Shown: positions 16,811-26,717, numbered from the stretch's first letter. The stretch: 64,000 nucleotides of DNA from Planctomycetota bacterium (GCA_014238905.1 JABAAE010000014.1:1-64000), one strand, 5' to 3'. The notes: generated from the sequence alone by a model not told the origin. Translations and numbers: made by a program.

Positions 16811-18256
16811 TCAAACAAGAATCTTTTGAATGATCTCGCCGGCTACGTCGGTTAATCGGTAGTCGCGGCCGTTGAAACGATAAGTCAGTTTCTCGTGATC
16901 GATTCCCATCAAGTGCAGAATCGTTGCGTGCAAGTCGTTAACGCCAACTCGATTTTCAACCGCCTTGTAACCGAATTCGTCGCTCGCTCCATAGTGAACC
17001 CCACCTTTGATGCCGCCACCAGCCATCCACATCGTGAATGCGTGTGGATTGTGATCACGCCCAAGACTGCCTTGCGAATCGGATGTTCGGCCGAATTCGC
17101 CGCCCCAAATCACAAGCGTATCTTCTAGCATGCCGCGTGCTTTCAAGTCAGTCAGCAGCGCGCCGATCGGTTGATCAACACTCTTGGCAGCAATTCGATG
17201 GTTAGCTCCGATATCATTGTGACCATCCCAAGGCACGTCGGCGACTCCGCCACCTCCCCCGTTTGTTCCCGCATAAAGCTGGACAAAGCGGACACCGCGT
17301 TCGATTAATCGTCGAGCCGTGATGCATTGTTTGGCAACTAATTGCGTCTCTTTCTGATCAACTCCATAGGCCTTTTTGGTTGCCTCGGATTCCTGGTTGA
17401 AATCCATGACTTCTGGAGCAGCCGTTTGCATCCGATAGGCCAATTCGAATGATTCCAGGCGAGCAGCGAGGTCTGCTTCATGAGGACGCAGTTGCTGATG
17501 TTTTGCGTTCATCGCCTTGAGGATGTCCAACTGCGATCGTTGCTGCTGCTCAGTCATCCCATGGATTCGGGCGAGATTGGAAATGGGTGTGTTGTTGCGA
17601 CCATCGATGGAAGTCGGTTGATACATTTTAGGCAGAAATCCGGGAGACCAAATCGGTTTTCCGCCGCGCGGCATCGCTCCATGCAGAACGACAAACCCCG
17701 GCAAGTTCTGATTCACACTGCCAAGTCCGTACGTTAACCACGAACCTACACAAGGCCGACCTTGCAAAAACATTCCGGAATTCATCTCGAGCATCGCTGG
17801 CGTGTGATTATTCGATTGCGAAAAGCAGGAGTAAATGAACGCCATGTCATCAACATGTTTCGCCATCCCCGGAAAGATTTCGGAAACCCATGCCCCCGAT
17901 TGACCATGTTGTTTAAAAGCGAAAGGCGATTTCAAAATTTTGCCGCTGGTGGTAAAAAAACCAGTTTTGGGATCTGCGCCTTCTAGCTTTTTCCCGTCCT
18001 GTTTCCGCAACTCCGGCTTGTAATCAAACGTATCCATTTGCGATGGACTTCCGGGCATGAACAACCAGATAATCGATTTCGCTTTGGGAGCGAAATGCGG
18101 CTGGCGAGGCTGCATTAATCGGCGATCCGCTGCTGCGGATTTTGAAAGCAGACCCTCGTCATTTAACAAACTCGTCAGTGCGAGTGAACCGCAGCCGAGT
18201 CCAGCGTTTCGCAGAAATGCTCGGCGTGATCGAAATTTAAATTCAGGTAGGGACAT
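16811..18256 (-). CDS. Tat-exported DUF1501 protein
   Basis: The 481-residue product starts with a twin-arginine signal (RSRRAFLRNAGLGCGSLALT). It carries the DUF1501 hallmarks: KSIIWLFMPGSPSQMDTFDY, SGKILKSPFAFKQHGQSGAW, MAFIYSCFSQSNNHTPAMLE, GFVVLHGAMPRGG, VRFVQLYAGTNGGGG, WGGEFGRTSDSQG and HNPHAFTMWMAGGGIKGG. DUF1501 belongs to the alkaline-phosphatase/sulfatase-like fold; its reaction is unknown. The upstream gene, 53 bp away, is a DUF1549/DUF1553 cytochrome, the standard planctomycete partner, and the two almost certainly form an operon. The DUF1501 product is presumably periplasmic. Confidence 0.93.
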   Translation of the reverse strand: MSLPEFKFRSRRAFLRNAGLGCGSLALTSLLNDEGLLSKSAAADRRLMQPRQPHFAPKAKSIIWLFMPGSPSQMDTFDYKPELRKQDGKKLEGADPKTGFFTTSGKILKSPFAFKQHGQSGAWVSEIFPGMAKHVDDMAFIYSCFSQSNNHTPAMLEMNSGMFLQGRPCVGSWLTYGLGSVNQNLPGFVVLHGAMPRGGKPIWSPGFLPKMYQPTSIDGRNNTPISNLARIHGMTEQQQRSQLDILKAMNAKHQQLRPHEADLAARLESFELAYRMQTAAPEVMDFNQESEATKKAYGVDQKETQLVAKQCITARRLIERGVRFVQLYAGTNGGGGGVADVPWDGHNDIGANHRIAAKSVDQPIGALLTDLKARGMLEDTLVIWGGEFGRTSDSQGSLGRDHNPHAFTMWMAGGGIKGGVHYGASDEFGYKAVENRVGVNDLHATILHLMGIDHEKLTYRFNGRDYRLTDVAGEIIQKILV

Positions 18257-18309
18257 TTAAAAATTCCTTGACTCAGCTTACAAGTAGTCGGTTTGCGTCG
18301 GGTATCAAT

Positions 18310-21261
18310 CTAATCCACAAAAATAAATTCGTTGAGGCAGAACATCAATTGACAAAAATCGGCAATCGCACGTTCTTTTGCTTTTCCGCCACCACCATAA
18401 GAAGCAGTTTGCGAATCAATAAACGCGGCCATCTGGCTCATTTCCGACTTGTCAGGTTCACGAGACAAAGCCAGTGAGTAGGCCTTTCCGACGATGATCA
18501 CCGATGAAACTTCTGCAGGAACACTGATACGTTTAGCAAATTGTTCGGAAAGTTTTCGGACGAGCGGCGAATTCATCATTGCCAAAGCCTGAGGAGGGAC
18601 AGTTGTTACATCCCGATCGCCAATACTCTGAATCGAATCAGGGGCATCAAACAATTGCAAAATCGGAATCAAGTTACTACGTTTCACTGTCAGATAAACA
18701 CTGCGGCGCGGACTCCCTTCATCAAGCGAACCTTTGCCGAACATCTTCTTGTCGAGCGATCCGCTAACAGAAAGCAACGTGTCACGAATCACTTCCGCCT
18801 CCAAACGAGTTGACGCTCGTCGCCACCAAAGCAAATTGTCTGGATCCACTTTTGCACCAACAACATCAGTATTTCCAGATTGGCGATACACCGCGCTGGT
18901 CATGATCAACCTGTGAATCGTTTTCAATTTCCAATCGCTGCGAATCAATTCAGCCGCCAGAAAATCCAGCAATTCGGGATGGGTCGGCGTGGCTCCCTGT
19001 CTACCGAAGTCGCTCGGTGTTGCCACGATTCCACGCCCCATATGATGTTGCCACAACCGATTCACGATCACGCGGGCGAGCAAATGTCCAGCGCCCTGTC
19101 TTTCGTCTGTCATCCAATCAGCCAACGCAATGCGTGGCGGTTTCTGCATTGGTTTGGCACCTTTACCTGCGGCGGATTTATCTGCGACAGTTCCTTCCAG
19201 CCAGTTTGATTCATCAAATCCCTGATTCGTCAGCACTCGCAGAAATCCTGGTGATGCCAGACCCTGTTTTGTTTTCGAGTTACCTCGTCCGAGGAAGTAA
19301 ACTTTGCGTGTGTCGGCACCGAAACTATAAGTTGCTCCATTTTTTCGAGCTGCGAAAATTTTCGTGATATCTGGCGTAGGTTTCTTTTTTAAATGCTCTT
19401 GCTCGGCGAGATTCAAGTCTGTCCACTCAGGATCGCGCGGCTTGTACCAGGCAAGCAATTCGTTCTTCTGTTTGTCGTTCCATTTTTCTTCGGTGAGAAC
19501 CAGGATGTCTTGGATGTTTTTCGGAATACCAGGTTTGGTACTGAAATAGAAACCCGATGGTCCCGATGCGTTAACGATCTTCACCAGTAAATCATTGCGA
19601 CCCTCTTTTAATGTCAGCGTAACCTTGTCTTGATCAGCTGCCGCGCCTCCGGTAACTTCTTTTGCAAGGACAGATTTTCCGTTTAGCCAGACTTTGATCG
19701 CGTCATCACGACCGAGGGAAATTTCAAGCGGTCCGGCTGCGGAAAGTTTAATCGTACGGTAGAGATAATTCGCACTGTTGTTTCCTGTCAGCGTGTTGTG
19801 AACTTGTCCATCTTTCCATCCTGGCCGTGGAGTCCACTTCAGCTCACCGTAATTCTTTCCGAGGTCAATTTCTTTTTCTGGAGCAAATTCTTTCGCGAAT
19901 GCTTTCTTGAAATCATCAGCGGCGAATGGACCGATCACTTGCCATATCCCTAATTTCTCCTGCTGCTTATCTTCGGGTCGTTGTTTCAACCAATCAGCCA
20001 GCCGATCAGGCAAATGTTCTTTCTCGAACGCTAGGCGGGCGTCAACAAAAGACTTATGAGCTTTATCAAATTTCTTCTTTTCTGCCAGAGTTTTCGCTGG
20101 TTGGGGATCGTAGTCGTAATCCTGAAATCCAGTTGCCGAGAAACACGCTGTAAATCGGTAATAATCTTTCGTTGGCAACGGATCAAATTTGTGATCGTGG
20201 CATCGGGCACAACCGATCGTCATTCCCAGCATTGATGTCCCGATCGTTCCGACGATATCGTCAAGCTGTTCATAGCGACTTCGTTCGCGTTCCTTTTGCG
20301 TTTGCTGAGAAGTAAAAGGTCCGGCCGCGAGAAAGCCAGTAGCTGATTGAGCCATAAAGTCGTTAGGAGAAATCTGATCGCCAGCGAGCTGCAAACGGAC
20401 GAACTGATCATACGGCATATCTTCGTTGAGCGATTTGATTACAAAGTCGCGGTAATGGAACGCTGCAGCGCGATCTTTATCGAATGCATAGCCATTGCTT
20501 TCAGCGAAACGGGCCAGGTCAAGCCAGTGTCTCGCCCATCGTTCACCGTAATGTTCACCTGCCAATAATCGGTCAACCATCTGTTTATAAGCATCTGGAG
20601 ATTGATCGTTAAGAAAAGCTTGCACTTCAGCTGGCTCTGGAGGCAATCCCCAAACTCCAAAGTAAGCTCGTCGAATCAAGATATTTCGATTCGCTTCTTG
20701 TTGTGGTGAAATTCCTTTCGTTTCCAGTGGAGCCAAAATGAAGCGATCGATATCATTACGAATCCAGTTTTCGTTTTTAACTTGGGGTGTTTTGGCATTT
20801 ATCAAAGGTCGAAACGACCAGAATTCTCGCCTGGCGCTGATATCAATTTCAACTTTGGGAAGCTCAATCAATTCTCCATCGCGGGGATCTGGCGCACCCA
20901 TTTCAACCCATTTCGTAAAGTCCGCGATCACGCTGTCCTTCAGTTTCGTGTCTGGCGGCATTTCGAAGCTATCATGCCGAATAGCGGCGATGAGCGAACT
21001 GGCCTTCACATCACCGGGCACAATCGCAGGTCCACTTTCTCCTCCTGTGCGGATGGCATCGCGCGTATCCAGCAACAATTTGCCTTGCAATTGCCCCTTC
21101 TTGACCGATTCTTCGGAATGGCATTTGTAACATCGTTCGACGAGAACAGGACGAATCTTCGTTTCGAAAAACTTGATTCCCTCTGCGTCAGGCTCTTCCG
21201 CCGAAAGTAAAACGGCTGAAAGAAGAATGCCTGCGATTACAGTAGGATTGAATCGATTCAT
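18310..21261 (-). CDS. PSCyt1 + DUF1549 + DUF1553 planctomycete cytochrome
   Basis: The 983-residue product starts at ATG 21261 (MNRFNPTVIAGILLSAVLLS), giving a signal peptide; an upstream in-frame ATG at 21339 would bury it. The first haem-binding site is CYKCHS at residues 44-49 in a PSCyt1 domain (RPVLVERCYKCHSEES ... AIVPGDVKASSLIAAI). DUF1549 follows (FILAPLETKGISPQQEANRN; WARHWLDLARFAES) with a second site GCARCHDHKFDPLPTKDYYR. A central insert (FAADDFKKAFAKEF ... LEISLGRDDAIKVWLNGKSV) looks like a carbohydrate-binding-type beta-sandwich. DUF1553 closes it (HLLARVIVNRLWQHHMGRGI; VKRSNLIPILQLFDAPDSIQ). It is a di-haem periplasmic protein of unknown reaction, paired with DUF1501. Confidence 0.93.
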   Translation of the reverse strand: MNRFNPTVIAGILLSAVLLSAEEPDAEGIKFFETKIRPVLVERCYKCHSEESVKKGQLQGKLLLDTRDAIRTGGESGPAIVPGDVKASSLIAAIRHDSFEMPPDTKLKDSVIADFTKWVEMGAPDPRDGELIELPKVEIDISARREFWSFRPLINAKTPQVKNENWIRNDIDRFILAPLETKGISPQQEANRNILIRRAYFGVWGLPPEPAEVQAFLNDQSPDAYKQMVDRLLAGEHYGERWARHWLDLARFAESNGYAFDKDRAAAFHYRDFVIKSLNEDMPYDQFVRLQLAGDQISPNDFMAQSATGFLAAGPFTSQQTQKERERSRYEQLDDIVGTIGTSMLGMTIGCARCHDHKFDPLPTKDYYRFTACFSATGFQDYDYDPQPAKTLAEKKKFDKAHKSFVDARLAFEKEHLPDRLADWLKQRPEDKQQEKLGIWQVIGPFAADDFKKAFAKEFAPEKEIDLGKNYGELKWTPRPGWKDGQVHNTLTGNNSANYLYRTIKLSAAGPLEISLGRDDAIKVWLNGKSVLAKEVTGGAAADQDKVTLTLKEGRNDLLVKIVNASGPSGFYFSTKPGIPKNIQDILVLTEEKWNDKQKNELLAWYKPRDPEWTDLNLAEQEHLKKKPTPDITKIFAARKNGATYSFGADTRKVYFLGRGNSKTKQGLASPGFLRVLTNQGFDESNWLEGTVADKSAAGKGAKPMQKPPRIALADWMTDERQGAGHLLARVIVNRLWQHHMGRGIVATPSDFGRQGATPTHPELLDFLAAELIRSDWKLKTIHRLIMTSAVYRQSGNTDVVGAKVDPDNLLWWRRASTRLEAEVIRDTLLSVSGSLDKKMFGKGSLDEGSPRRSVYLTVKRSNLIPILQLFDAPDSIQSIGDRDVTTVPPQALAMMNSPLVRKLSEQFAKRISVPAEVSSVIIVGKAYSLALSREPDKSEMSQMAAFIDSQTASYGGGGKAKERAIADFCQLMFCLNEFIFVD

Positions 21262-21392
21262 GGTGGGAGATCTGGCGGCGGAACGTGAGGGGAGTACACG
21301 GTTATAATGGTTCGCAACCCTTTCGGGGAGTTCTTTCAAACTATTTCTGAAGATACGCTAACAGGCCAAGGATTTCATCTTTTTTCAGTGTC

Positions 21393-21486
21393 GTGGGGTC
21401 AAAAAACTGCAACGATTACTTTCGCCAGCATTTTTCGAGTTTGTAACGCTTGCGGACCGCAGGTTTTCGGTCGAGTTGGTAAACGG
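21393..21486. repeat. Dispersed palindromic intergenic element, copy C
   Basis: gtggggtcaaaaaactgcaa then cgattactttcgccag (21393-21429) matches the left arm; ttttcggtcgagttggtaaacgg (21464-21486) the right arm. The inner arm motifs are about 47 nt apart as in copies B and E. Further on, gccccattgcgagtccatca (21532-21551) resembles gccccgctgcgagtcgatca (37710-37729) beside copy E. The rest of the 21262-21765 gap has no supported gene. Confidence 0.55.
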
Positions 21487-21765
21487 CCGGTCATGAAACC
21501 CCATAAAATAAGGGGTCCCAAACTTTTGGCCCCATTGCGAGTCCATCACCTAGCCTCGACTTCGGCTTGTGTTGACTTTGCCGAATTTTCGCCTGAGATG
21601 TAATTCAAATGGGTAGTGAATGCCTCGTTTTTGCCGTCGGCTGAGTATTTTTACCCCTCCGGTTCCTTCGAAGACGTTTACCTGATTTCCGAATTGAACA
21701 AAAACATGTTTTAGCTGCAGGTAATTTTCCTCTTGTGTAGCTCGATAGCATTTGACCTTCGACAT

Positions 21766-23172
21766 TCAAACCAAAATTTCCTTGACGACGTCGGTACTAT
21801 CTCCAAACGAATCTCTCGGGACCCCAAGCTGATTGAGCATGGTGTGGAAAAGATCTGAAAGTTTTCGATCTTCTTTTCGAACATCTTTCTGCCAGGGCTC
21901 GGTTCGACCATCCCAAGCGCCTGCCTGTGGATGGTCACCGGCATGATTGAGGTAACCTCCATGATGGAAGCCCATGTTTTTTCCGCCAGCAAGGATGAGT
22001 GGGTAATTCCGAGAAAGATGAAAGGCACTGGATGCCGATCCATAGAAAACGAGTGAATTATCCAGCATGGATCCATTGCCGTCTGTTTCCTTGGTGCCAG
22101 AAAGTTTTCCTAGGAACCGGGCGAATTCTTCATTCAGAAAACGGCAGTATTTGCCAAAATTCTTCCAGCCATCCGGGTGTCTCGTTTCATGGGACAATTG
22201 GTGGGCCAGTGGAAATCCGACTGCACGGGCAAGGTGATCACTGATACCAACACCGTTTTCACGACCTATCTGGTAAGTCGCCACCCTTGTGGAATCGGTT
22301 TTGAAGGCCAGAAATATCAAATCGAACATGGTCCGAAGGTAATTCCTTGGGTCATCAGGTGTCAGGTTCAAATTGAACTGGTTCTCATCGACATTCGGCA
22401 GGGGAACCTGAATCCATCCTTTGGCCTTTTCGACTTGCCGCTCTGCTTCCCGAACCGAGTCGAGATATTCATCAAGGCTGTGCCTATCCTTTTCCGACAA
22501 CGACTTCCTCAGACTATTGGCATCTTCCATCAGGCCATCGAGGGCACTTTGACTGAGAGCCAATCGCTTGGCGGCATCACCATCTTGCTTGACAAACAAT
22601 TGATCAAAAATCATTTTCGGACGATTTTCAGCCGGAATCGCTTTCCCGTTCTTGTCAAAAGATAGAGTGTGAACCCCTCTGGGAGTCCCCGTGCCGCCAT
22701 CGGTCGACATGACCAATGATGCAAAACGAGTTTCTCCACCAATCTGGTTTGCGTAGACCTGATCTATTGAAATGGAGTTCTTGTAGGGTCCGTCGGAACC
22801 TGTTGCCGCCGAAGTTAAAAACTGATCCGCATTGGAATGGCCATGAACGCTACGACTTGTGGGGTGAGAAAAGCCCGACAGGATAGTCATGTTTTGTTTG
22901 ATTGGCTTGAGCGGCTGGAGACACTTGGTGAACTGATAGTCTTTGCCGGCACCCAGTGGAAACCAGAACCAGTCCTTGTAGTCTTTTTCCTCTGGCAACG
23001 GCATGGGCACGCCATCGGGAAAGTAAAAACAAGCCAACCTTCTAACCGGCTTCTTGCCCTCCTGTTGTTGCGACGTCGCCCTGGCAAGCGATGGGAGCAA
23101 GGGAAGAGTCAAGGCAACGCCACTACCACGCAGGAATCGACGTCGATCCAGTTGTTTGAAAACCATTTTCAT
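21766..23172 (-). CDS. Tat-exported DUF1552 protein (cassette 1)
   Basis: The product is about 468 residues from ATG 23172 (MKMVFKQ); the longer upstream frame would displace the Tat signal. The signal is DRRRFLRGSGVALTLPLLPS. DUF1552 blocks: RRLACFYFPDGVPMPLP, NMTILSGFSHPTSRSVHGHS, DQFLTSAATG, ISIDQVYANQIGGETRF, LVMSTDGGTGTP, and the end LFHTMLNQLGVPRDSFGDST. The protein belongs to the fold related to DUF1501/alkaline phosphatase; its reaction is unknown. The gene lies 70 bp downstream of the DUF1592-type cytochrome on the same strand. Its C-terminus is of the type also seen in the remnant at 12946, unlike the three DUF1552 proteins of cassettes 2-4. Confidence 0.92.
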   Translation of the reverse strand: MKMVFKQLDRRRFLRGSGVALTLPLLPSLARATSQQQEGKKPVRRLACFYFPDGVPMPLPEEKDYKDWFWFPLGAGKDYQFTKCLQPLKPIKQNMTILSGFSHPTSRSVHGHSNADQFLTSAATGSDGPYKNSISIDQVYANQIGGETRFASLVMSTDGGTGTPRGVHTLSFDKNGKAIPAENRPKMIFDQLFVKQDGDAAKRLALSQSALDGLMEDANSLRKSLSEKDRHSLDEYLDSVREAERQVEKAKGWIQVPLPNVDENQFNLNLTPDDPRNYLRTMFDLIFLAFKTDSTRVATYQIGRENGVGISDHLARAVGFPLAHQLSHETRHPDGWKNFGKYCRFLNEEFARFLGKLSGTKETDGNGSMLDNSLVFYGSASSAFHLSRNYPLILAGGKNMGFHHGGYLNHAGDHPQAGAWDGRTEPWQKDVRKEDRKLSDLFHTMLNQLGVPRDSFGDSTDVVKEILV

Positions 23173-23242
23173 TATCCTGTCGTTTGACTTGCTTTGCTTA
23201 CAGTTTAACGGCAATTGTAAAAGTGTTACGGAAAAGTGGCCT

Positions 23243-25957
23243 TTATCTTGCCAAAAATAGATCACTGCCAACAATGGCCGTGATCATATCAGCCAAGCCG
23301 TCTTTCTGCCGGCGTGTTTGGAATGTGATCGCCTCGAGATCTGAGTGATCCTCAAATGTAAGTGGTCTGCCAATGGCAAAGGATGTCATTTTATTCACTA
23401 ACCCCCTCACAAATTGATCTTGCCTGTTTTCCAGCAGGTACTTTTTCAGGCCATTGATACCCTCCAGTTTTTCCCGGTTAAACAGGTAGCTCGTGGCATC
23501 GACTTCTTTTTTGCCTACTCTCGTTCGCCATCTGCCGCTGGCGTCAAAGTTCTCAAACGCAATACCCCATGGGTCAATTTTCACGTGACAGCTCATGCAG
23601 GCGGCATGATCCCGGTGGTTTTCGATACGTTCTTTCAGGCTCATTTTGGAGATACTTGGATCAGACAAGTCGATTTCTGGTACTGCGGGTGGAGGTGGAG
23701 GTGGTGGATCGTTGAGAATTTTCTCCAAAATCCAGACACCACGTTTTAACGGGTGAGAATCCTTACCATCGGAGTTCATGGTGAGAATGCCCGCGGAGGT
23801 CAAAAGACCTCCACGGTTGAGTCGATTTGGTGCTTTGACGGGACGAAAGTGATTCCCCTTGATATTTGGCATTCCATAATGCGTTGCCAAGCGGGAATTG
23901 ACCATTAGGTAGTCCGCATGGATGAAATCCAGCACACTACGGTTATGGTGCATTATTTCTTCAAAAAACTTAACGGGCTCCTCGAGCATTGCCGGTTTTA
24001 GCTCTGGGTCTAATCCGCGATAGGTCTTGGCAAAGTTGACAAACTCCAACATTTCCAAGTCAAGCCACTGATGAACAAAATGCTTGCTGAGCCGGTTGAT
24101 GCGTGGGTCGGCTAACATCCGGTTTACCTGCTGGTCCAGCACTTTTTTCTCGAGAAGTTTTCCACTGTCGGCCAGTTGCCTCAGTTCCTCGTCGGGAAGA
24201 CTACACCAAAGAAAAAAGGAGAGTCGACTGGCAAGTTCATGAGCATTTAATTTACGCGGGTTTTGGGGAGAAATAGGCTCACCCTCGTTCACCGGTGACC
24301 CCAGATAAATAAAATGAGGAGAGGCGATGACCGCCGACAGTGTTTCACCAACCGCTTCCTCAAATGAATCGCAAAGTGGTCTGATTTTTTGGAACAATGC
24401 AATCTTGCGTGCCACCTCATCTTGGGACAGTGGGCGTCGCCATGCCTTTTCCATGAAGTCGGAAAAAATCTCTTCTGCAGCGACGACCTCCTGACTCACC
24501 GGGGTCGAACGTTTAAAAATCAGATCGTGGGATGATGGGGGCCATTTTTCAAAAACCGGGGCTTCGATCTCGATGTAATCGATCAACACCGCGCCCTCGC
24601 TCATCGAATCATTGACGATCTTGATAAACTCTGAAGGACTCGGCATCGCCCCAAGTGAATATCGGCCCCTGACTGAATTTCGGGGGTAGATATCTCCGAG
24701 GGGGATGTCCCACTGGTAGAACTTGTACTGCTCCGAATCAATGGGTGTAATTTCACGGCCCACCTTGAGAACCGATCGACCTTCATTAGACGCCTGGAAG
24801 CCAAACTCAATCCTCAAGCTTGGTCGATCCAAATCGTTTTGGGAGGCCTTTGCGGCCCTGACTTTGACCCTCATCGTTCCCTCGTCGGGAACGCTATCCC
24901 CCAGTTCGACTGTCAGTTTCTGATTGCGACCTTGGGGAATAATCGCAACACAATCGGGTTCCTCGGGCATTTCCTTACGAGTCAAGGATGGTCGATTACA
25001 GTACTTGGCCCCATAGTAAGCCCAACTAGCTTGAACATGTCGACCAGATTTCAGGTCCTTGAATGCGGGGCGACTTGGTTGCTTTTTGTATTTTTCCAGT
25101 AATCTGTCGTACGCCTTTTTTTGGTTTTGCGGATCGTCTTTGTGTTTTTCTTTCGATTTGGCGATCTCTTCTTTCTGCTTCTCCCAATCGATCTTAGCGA
25201 GTACTTTAATCGGTAAATCCCAGAAAAGGGGCTTGGGTCGATCGCCCACGACCAGAGCACGGTCGAGGGCCTGTCTGGCCACCCGGCGAAAACTTTCGAG
25301 CTGGGACCTTGAAAGTCGAAGAGAGCCTGAGCTGTTTTTAAACCCCCCAGGCTGCATCACCTCTGGAGGAAGATCACGGGCGAAATCGTAACGTAAGCCA
25401 AGCAAATCCTGGAGGGCGTAATTGAACTCGTACCGGGTCATTCGTCGAAACGATGTCGACGTATTCCTGTTCTTACGTGCAAGCGACGCTTGTTTCAGCT
25501 CATTGGTCAGCCATTTGAGAATCTTGACCCTGCCTTCTTCGGAAAGGTGGTTATCTTCCGGGGGGGGCATTTCAGAGTTATTGACGACGGCGAAAATTTC
25601 GAGCCACCATTGAACATCCTCTCCGTCGATTAAATCTGGATCGAGCGTGTCAACGCGGATATTCCCCTCTTGCTGTTGCGAGCCATGGCATTGCCAACAG
25701 GCCTTGGAGAGTAAAGGTTGAATATCCTTTTTATATCTCTCTAGGTTGACTTTCAGCTCCGGCAATTCAAGCGTCTCTTTTTTTCCTCCCAAGTAAGCTG
25801 ATTGGGCTGCTCCCTTTTGCCTGGCCCTTACTAAGGAATCCTGATGCCCGGCAGTCGCTTGGGGAAGCGCTAAGAGTACTTGATTTGAAACTAGCAGATT
25901 TGCCGCGACAAAGGCAAACAGGAAAAATGGCTGATTTGAAAGTTGAAATCGCTGCAT
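23243..25957 (-). CDS. DUF1587/DUF1592/DUF1588/DUF1585 planctomycete cytochrome (cassette 1)
   Basis: The 904-residue product has a hydrophobic leader (FFLFAFVAANLLVSNQVLLA). The N-terminal haem site is CWQCHG (87-92) in LSKACWQCHGSQQQEGNIRV. DUF1587 follows (SFRRMTRYEFNYALQDLLGL), then a carbohydrate-binding-like insert with a lysine-rich helix (EKQKEEIAKSKEKHKDDPQN), DUF1595/DUF1592 (AWRRPLSQDEVARKIALFQK; LASRLSFFLWCSLPDEEL), and DUF1588 with the second site CMSCHVKIDPWGIAFENFDA after a PPPPPPP linker. DUF1585 closes it (FVRGLVNKMTSFAIGRPLTF). This is the canonical full-length form of the family, periplasmic and di-haem, and is paired with DUF1552. Confidence 0.93.
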   Translation of the reverse strand: MQRFQLSNQPFFLFAFVAANLLVSNQVLLALPQATAGHQDSLVRARQKGAAQSAYLGGKKETLELPELKVNLERYKKDIQPLLSKACWQCHGSQQQEGNIRVDTLDPDLIDGEDVQWWLEIFAVVNNSEMPPPEDNHLSEEGRVKILKWLTNELKQASLARKNRNTSTSFRRMTRYEFNYALQDLLGLRYDFARDLPPEVMQPGGFKNSSGSLRLSRSQLESFRRVARQALDRALVVGDRPKPLFWDLPIKVLAKIDWEKQKEEIAKSKEKHKDDPQNQKKAYDRLLEKYKKQPSRPAFKDLKSGRHVQASWAYYGAKYCNRPSLTRKEMPEEPDCVAIIPQGRNQKLTVELGDSVPDEGTMRVKVRAAKASQNDLDRPSLRIEFGFQASNEGRSVLKVGREITPIDSEQYKFYQWDIPLGDIYPRNSVRGRYSLGAMPSPSEFIKIVNDSMSEGAVLIDYIEIEAPVFEKWPPSSHDLIFKRSTPVSQEVVAAEEIFSDFMEKAWRRPLSQDEVARKIALFQKIRPLCDSFEEAVGETLSAVIASPHFIYLGSPVNEGEPISPQNPRKLNAHELASRLSFFLWCSLPDEELRQLADSGKLLEKKVLDQQVNRMLADPRINRLSKHFVHQWLDLEMLEFVNFAKTYRGLDPELKPAMLEEPVKFFEEIMHHNRSVLDFIHADYLMVNSRLATHYGMPNIKGNHFRPVKAPNRLNRGGLLTSAGILTMNSDGKDSHPLKRGVWILEKILNDPPPPPPPAVPEIDLSDPSISKMSLKERIENHRDHAACMSCHVKIDPWGIAFENFDASGRWRTRVGKKEVDATSYLFNREKLEGINGLKKYLLENRQDQFVRGLVNKMTSFAIGRPLTFEDHSDLEAITFQTRRQKDGLADMITAIVGSDLFLAR

Positions 25958-26420
25958 TGGTTTTTTAATTCTTCAAAGTCCCGGTGCCTGGGTTCGGGTG
26001 ACCTTCGCGAAAACCGGTTTACTGCGCAGTAAACCGGCGACTCGATCAGCACCATTTATAATTGGGGGGCTATGCAAATGAAAGCCGAATCTCTCCTTGT
26101 TCGTGTTGCAAAGTGTCTCCCATTCATTTGTGCATCGTTTCAAACTGCTTCCAGTTCACTTCGTGGTAGGCCAACGCCAATAATTGAAGCCCCGCATGGC
26201 GGAGTGATCATTCCAGCGATAAGAAGAAATAACAGAGTCTGCAGCCCTTAAGCTAAAACAATCTGCCGACCGTTAAATGCCGGCAATTCCAGAGTTTCCG
26301 AATTCAAAAACATCGTATTCTCATCCGGTTGATCCCTTGTCAATCTGTCCCGATGCTGTGCGGTTTCCCACGTTAGCTGACGACCTCCCCAAGCCACCGA
26401 CATCCACGCCTCAACTATAG
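25958..26420. other. Divergent intergenic region without supported gene
   Basis: It lies upstream of the cytochrome gene (minus) and of the zinc-ribbon frame (plus). Short minus-strand frames (for example 26248-26433) have no recognisable domain. The only structured signal is the perfect 24-bp palindrome at 26014-26037. Confidence 0.4.
26014..26037. promoter_or_regulatory. Perfect 24-bp palindrome upstream of the cytochrome/DUF1552 operon
   Basis: The half-site CCGGTTTACTGC is followed directly by its exact complement, centred on GCGC, 56 bp upstream of the minus-strand ATG at 25957. Perfect palindromes of this length without a loop suit a dimeric repressor site better than a terminator, and no T-tract follows. 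No regulator gene is adjacent. The function is inferred from position only. Confidence 0.4.
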
Positions 26421-26717
26421 ATTCCTCGACCACGTTCGGTTAGCATAAAACAAGATGGCCAGTCTACCGACGACGCAGTTCTCCCACGCAACGTCAAGGC
26501 GGAATTTCCTGATCGCTGCCTAGGGTGTGGTGCGAACTCACCCACAGTCAAGATCAAAGGTTTTTTCGAGAAGAACCTTACTGTCGACACCAATGAATAC
26601 GGCACCCTGACCTTGGAGAAATTAAAGCGATTCAAGGGCCAGCGAAAAGCCAATTCCCTACCAGGCTACCGGGTAGGCTTGTGCCCTAGTTCCCGCACTT
26701 CCAAACTGAAATTCTGA
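26421..26717 (+). pseudogene. Zinc-ribbon-like protein frame lacking a start codon
   Basis: After a TAG at 26418 the plus-strand frame is open for 98 codons to a TGA at 26715. It has good protein character: KQDGQSTDDAVLPRNVKAEF, PDRCLGCGANSPTVKIKGFF, TVDTNEYGTLTLEKLKRFKG, and a final GYRVGLCPSSRTSKLKF. CLGCG is a zinc-knuckle-type CxxC, with a lone later cysteine. No ATG or GTG precedes the conserved-looking part (only ATT/ATA), so the gene is truncated at its 5' end or starts unusually. The stop overlaps the next gene's ATG (TGATGATG), an arrangement typical of translational coupling. Related planctomycete proteins usually continue into a membrane domain, which is absent. Confidence 0.5.
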
